From Cytobacillus luteolus (GTDB lineage: Bacteria; Bacillota; Bacilli; Bacillales; Bacillaceae_L): a DNA stretch of 64,000 nucleotides. A program made the position numbers and the translations under genes. Location of the stretch: assembly GCF_017873715.1 (NCBI RefSeq), contig NZ_JAGGKM010000001.1:496001-560000 (forward strand), given 5' to 3'. Positions 61,141-64,000 of this stretch are shown in pieces; position 1 is the first letter of the stretch; every line of letters begins with the position of its first letter. The notes beneath the pieces were generated by a model. The model made no database searches. It saw only the letters and a program-made list of their open reading frames with translations, and was not told the DNA's origin.

Positions 61141-61671
61141 ATGCGACGAAGAAAAGCTTTTAATCGAATGATCCCTTTGATAGTAAGTGTGCTTATCGTG
61201 CTCTTTTTTTTAATACCGTATAAGTCAGTCCTTTCTTTTAGCTTCCAAAATACCAGCAAGGTAATTACCTATATACCTGTTGATATGCGAGGCGAATCAT
61301 TCCAAATTAAATTCACCCATACAATTCACCTTTCTGATGTTCTTGAAACCTATTCGATTGATTCGGACCATAAGATTCACCAGACAGAATTCATGTTTGA
61401 AGACTTTAATGTTGGTATGCCTTCTAACGCATACGGAGATGAAAAGTTTGTTGAAAAGGATGGAAAATACTATATTACGAATATGGATCGAGTTCATTCG
61501 TATTTAGATATTAAAATAGCACAAACTATTCCATATCATGTGGTAATTTATGAAGGTGAAGAACATTCTCTTCTAGATTTTATCGAACCAGGGACTTGGA
61601 CACGTCTGCAAAGTAAGAAGATTAATTTATGGCAATTGTTGAGGGGAGTGAATATGCTTGAGCAAAGATAA
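61141..61671 (+). CDS. DUF1850 membrane-anchored protein
   Basis: The 176-residue protein has one N-terminal helix (about residues 10-28) and an extracellular beta-rich domain with FTHTIHLSDVLETY in plan. DUF1850 proteins commonly sit between TAXI binding proteins and fused TRAP permeases, as here. Its end overlaps the permease gene by 14 nt. The role is unknown; an accessory to the transporter is inferred. Confidence 0.85.
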   Translation: MRRRKAFNRMIPLIVSVLIVLFFLIPYKSVLSFSFQNTSKVITYIPVDMRGESFQIKFTHTIHLSDVLETYSIDSDHKIHQTEFMFEDFNVGMPSNAYGDEKFVEKDGKYYITNMDRVHSYLDIKIAQTIPYHVVIYEGEEHSLLDFIEPGTWTRLQSKKINLWQLLRGVNMLEQR

Positions 61672-63652
61672 AAAACAAAAAATTGAAGAAACAAAAATTG
61701 AAACAATTACATCAGAAGAGCAGCAGGAGTTATTAGAGAAGTATGATCCAGAAGCAGGTACTAGGAAATTCACGGGTATTTTGAAGTGGATTGTGTTTAT
61801 TGGATTACTTTCTTTTTCTTTATTCCAGCTTTACACGGCTGTTTTTGGAGTTTTCACTGCCCAGATCCAAAGGTCAATCCACTTGGGCTTTGCATTAGCA
61901 TTAATTTTTATCCTTTTTCCTGCAAAAAAAGGAACAGCCAAAAAAGGAAAGGTTACCATTACATGGTATGATGCAATCCTTGCTCTTTTATCGGTAGGGG
62001 TAGGATTGTATTGGCCGTTAAATATTAATGAACTAGTCCTTCGTGTAAGTGATTTATCAACGATGGATATGTTTTTCGGAATTAGTGCCATTTTACTTGT
62101 ACTTGAAGCAACCCGTCGTGCAGTAGGGTTACCGATTACCATTATTGCTGTTGTTTTCATGGCCTACGCGATGCTTGGTCCTTATATGCCAGGATTCTTG
62201 AGCCATAGAGGATTAAGACTTGAGAAGCTTGTCCAAACGATGTTTTTTACAACAGAAGGGATACTTGGTACACCATTGGCCGTGTCATCAACATTTATTT
62301 TCCTGTTCCTACTATTCGGAGCATTCTTAGTTAAAACAGGTGTAGGACAATATTTTAATGATTTGGCTGTTTCAATTGCTGGAAAAAGTGTGGGTGGTCC
62401 AGCAAAAGTAGCAATATTCTCTAGTGCTTTGCAGGGAACTATTAGTGGAAGTTCAGTGGCAAACGTTGTAACTTCAGGGTCTTTTACGATTCCAATGATG
62501 AAAAAGCTTGGATATCGTAAAGAATTTGCAGGGGCTGTTGAGGCTGCAGCTTCGACAGGTGGACAGTTAATGCCACCAATCATGGGAGCAGCTGCTTTTC
62601 TAATGGTTGAATTTATCGGTAATGGTATAACGTATTGGGACATTGCCAAAGCAGCGGCAATACCCGCTGTATTATATTTTGCTGGTATATGGATCATGAC
62701 TCACTTTGAAGCAAAACGAATTGGTTTGCGTGGTTTAACAAAAGAGGAAATGCCAGACCGTAAAGAAGTGTTGAAGAAGATTTATTTACTAGTACCTATT
62801 TTAGCAGTAGTCGTTCTTTTAATGTCAGGTATGAGTGTAACAAGAGCAGCGCTTTGGGCAATTGTAGTTACGGTAGTAGTAAGTGCAATTAGGAAAGAAA
62901 CACGAATTGGTCTTGTAGGAATCATCTCAGCATTAGTAGACGGTGCAAGAACAGCACTAGCTGTAGCGGCTGCAACCGCTGCTGCGGGTATGATTGTTGG
63001 AGTTGTTACGAAAACAGGATTAGGTTTGAAGCTTGCTAATGGGCTGTTAGATTTATCTGGAGGCTTAATTCTCCCTACATTATTCTTTACAATGGTAGCA
63101 GCAATTGTTCTAGGGATGGGTTCACCAACAACGGCGAACTATGTTATTACATCTACAATCGCAGCGCCAGCTATTATTTTACTAGGTGTTCCTGATCTGT
63201 CAGCACATTTATTCGTATTCTATTTCGGAATCGTAGCAGACGTTACTCCACCAGTAGCCTTAGCAGCTTTTGCAGCAGCAGGTGTATCAGGAGGAGAGCC
63301 GATACGGACCGGATTCCAGTCGGCAAGGCTTGCGATTGCAGCATTTATTATTCCATACATCTTTGTTTTATCTCCGGAGTTATTGATGATTGATACGACT
63401 GTTCCGCGTACACTTTGGGTAGTGGCAACATCTCTGATGGGAATGATTGCAATCGGAGCAGGGATGATTGGGTATTGGATGAGAAGTACTCACTGGATTG
63501 AACGGATTCTTGCAGTGGCCGCAGGGTTACTGTTGATTTACCCAGAAGGTTATAGTGATACAATTGGGCTAGTCATGTTTATTGGATTATTGGTGATGCA
63601 GTATGTTATCAAGAGAGAGAATCCACGTAAACCAGCGACTGCTAATTCATAA
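61658..63652 (+). CDS. TRAP transporter fused permease (DctQ/DctM)
   Basis: The 664-residue membrane protein combines the small 4TM and large 12TM TRAP subunits. Visible DctM-type blocks are GTISGSSVANVVTSGSFTIP in plan and MGSPTTANYV. Transport is driven by an ion gradient with the TAXI protein. The start is TTG at 61658 after GAGGGGAGTG, overlapping the DUF1850 stop. It is complete, ending well before the window edge. Confidence 0.93.
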   Translation: MSKDKKQKIEETKIETITSEEQQELLEKYDPEAGTRKFTGILKWIVFIGLLSFSLFQLYTAVFGVFTAQIQRSIHLGFALALIFILFPAKKGTAKKGKVTITWYDAILALLSVGVGLYWPLNINELVLRVSDLSTMDMFFGISAILLVLEATRRAVGLPITIIAVVFMAYAMLGPYMPGFLSHRGLRLEKLVQTMFFTTEGILGTPLAVSSTFIFLFLLFGAFLVKTGVGQYFNDLAVSIAGKSVGGPAKVAIFSSALQGTISGSSVANVVTSGSFTIPMMKKLGYRKEFAGAVEAAASTGGQLMPPIMGAAAFLMVEFIGNGITYWDIAKAAAIPAVLYFAGIWIMTHFEAKRIGLRGLTKEEMPDRKEVLKKIYLLVPILAVVVLLMSGMSVTRAALWAIVVTVVVSAIRKETRIGLVGIISALVDGARTALAVAAATAAAGMIVGVVTKTGLGLKLANGLLDLSGGLILPTLFFTMVAAIVLGMGSPTTANYVITSTIAAPAIILLGVPDLSAHLFVFYFGIVADVTPPVALAAFAAAGVSGGEPIRTGFQSARLAIAAFIIPYIFVLSPELLMIDTTVPRTLWVVATSLMGMIAIGAGMIGYWMRSTHWIERILAVAAGLLLIYPEGYSDTIGLVMFIGLLVMQYVIKRENPRKPATANS

Positions 63653-63668
63653 GGTTCTAGTGGGAAGA

Positions 63669-63701
63669 ACGTTTGGGCCTGAGGCTTGAACGTCTTTCTT
63701 T
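63669..63701 (+). terminator. TRAP operon terminator
   Basis: ACGTTTGGGCC pairs with GGCTTGAACGT (three wobbles) around TGA and is followed by CTTTCTTT. Confidence 0.6.
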
Positions 63702-64000
63702 GTATTTTGGGTGCAGGGCTTAGATGGAAGCGGAACCAGAGGCCGTTATTTGGATAAAACAACTAGTTTTTCTAGTGTTAGCGTACTCAAATGTGCTTAT
63801 TTGCTAAAAATCATGTTTAAAAGAGGGGATTTTTGTGGAATAAGGGTATCTGAGTCCGGAAAGCTAATAAATTCTAGTACTTTTGAGCAAATAGCGGAAT
63901 CTGAGTCCAGATTTAAGCGTCGAAGCATGTATTTATAAATTCCCCACTAATGCTTTACTAGATTTCACCTTTGACAATTTGATAAGTAGAAGCTATAATC
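63702..64000. other. Unassigned right end with weak ~51-bp repetition
   Basis: I see no convincing gene here. ATCTGAGTCC occurs at about 63848 and 63899, 51 nt apart, with similar upstream TTTG...AATA..GG text. This resembles a degenerate pair of about 51-bp units. The short ORF at 63711-63938 has no clear ribosome site and crosses these repeats. Confidence 0.4.

Noticed and set aside
63711-63938. 75-residue ORF at the right end
   Set aside because: It has no ribosome site, no family features, and it crosses imperfect repeats.

Overview
This is an AT-rich Gram-positive chromosome segment from a spore-forming Bacillaceae. The evidence is strong GGAGG-type ribosome sites, frequent TTG/GTG starts, many intrinsic terminators, sporulation genes (cotO, cotZ, spoVAC/AD/AE, spoVIF) and a gene order that follows the Bacillus subtilis yjbC-to-yjcH backbone. 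The multicopper oxidase at 28812-32453 and the small genes before it match the Mnx manganese-oxidase locus known from marine Mn(II)-oxidising Bacillus spores. This host is therefore probably a Mn-oxidising, marine or sediment-type Bacillus relative. No rRNA, tRNA, transposase or CRISPR array was seen.

Layout. 1-23.7 kb is conserved core: the Spx regulatory set (yjbC, spx, mecA, yjbH), yjbE, cls, coiA, pepF, yjbI, a diguanylate cyclase, cwlQ, yjbK, yjbL, relQ, nadK, a pseudouridine synthase, prpE, a RodA/FtsW protein, mgtE, a cation/proton antiporter, fabI behind a FapR-type operator, and an EAL phosphodiesterase. Two arrays of 52-bp hairpin-forming tandem repeats flank the nadK/pseudouridine-synthase pair.

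23.9-42.6 kb is a spore-surface island. It holds three mnxABC-like genes (two membrane proteins and a SCO copper chaperone), cotO and convergent cotZ/cotY genes, then mnxE, mnxF and mnxG with two upstream partners. After these come polylysine, His/Cys-rich, Asp/Val-repeat and Asn/Asp/Glu-repeat proteins, three ATP-grasp enzymes, a third CotY/CotZ paralogue, three proteins sharing an SGNS motif, and yjcA. About a dozen promoters fit the sigma-K pattern (AC, 15-17 nt, CATAnnnTA), so much of this island is probably expressed late in the mother cell.

42.6-48.1 kb holds a PAP2/haloperoxidase-fold protein and a complete spoVA2mob-type operon (DUF1657, YhcN/YlaJ-like lipoprotein, spoVAC, spoVAD, spoVAE, DUF1657, and a DUF421+DUF1657 fusion, '2Duf'), the type linked to high spore heat resistance, followed by spoVIF. 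48.2-56.4 kb returns to backbone: yjcD, a nonsense-interrupted GAF/histidine-kinase gene, small proteins, an MBL hydrolase, a YetF protein and yjcF-yjcG-yjcH. 56.5-63.7 kb is transport: a SsuABC-type ABC transporter, a second SCO lipoprotein, and a TAXI-TRAP system. Two copies of a GC-rich dispersed element (48188-48313, 59210-59337) share a core but carry different, perfectly self-complementary arms.
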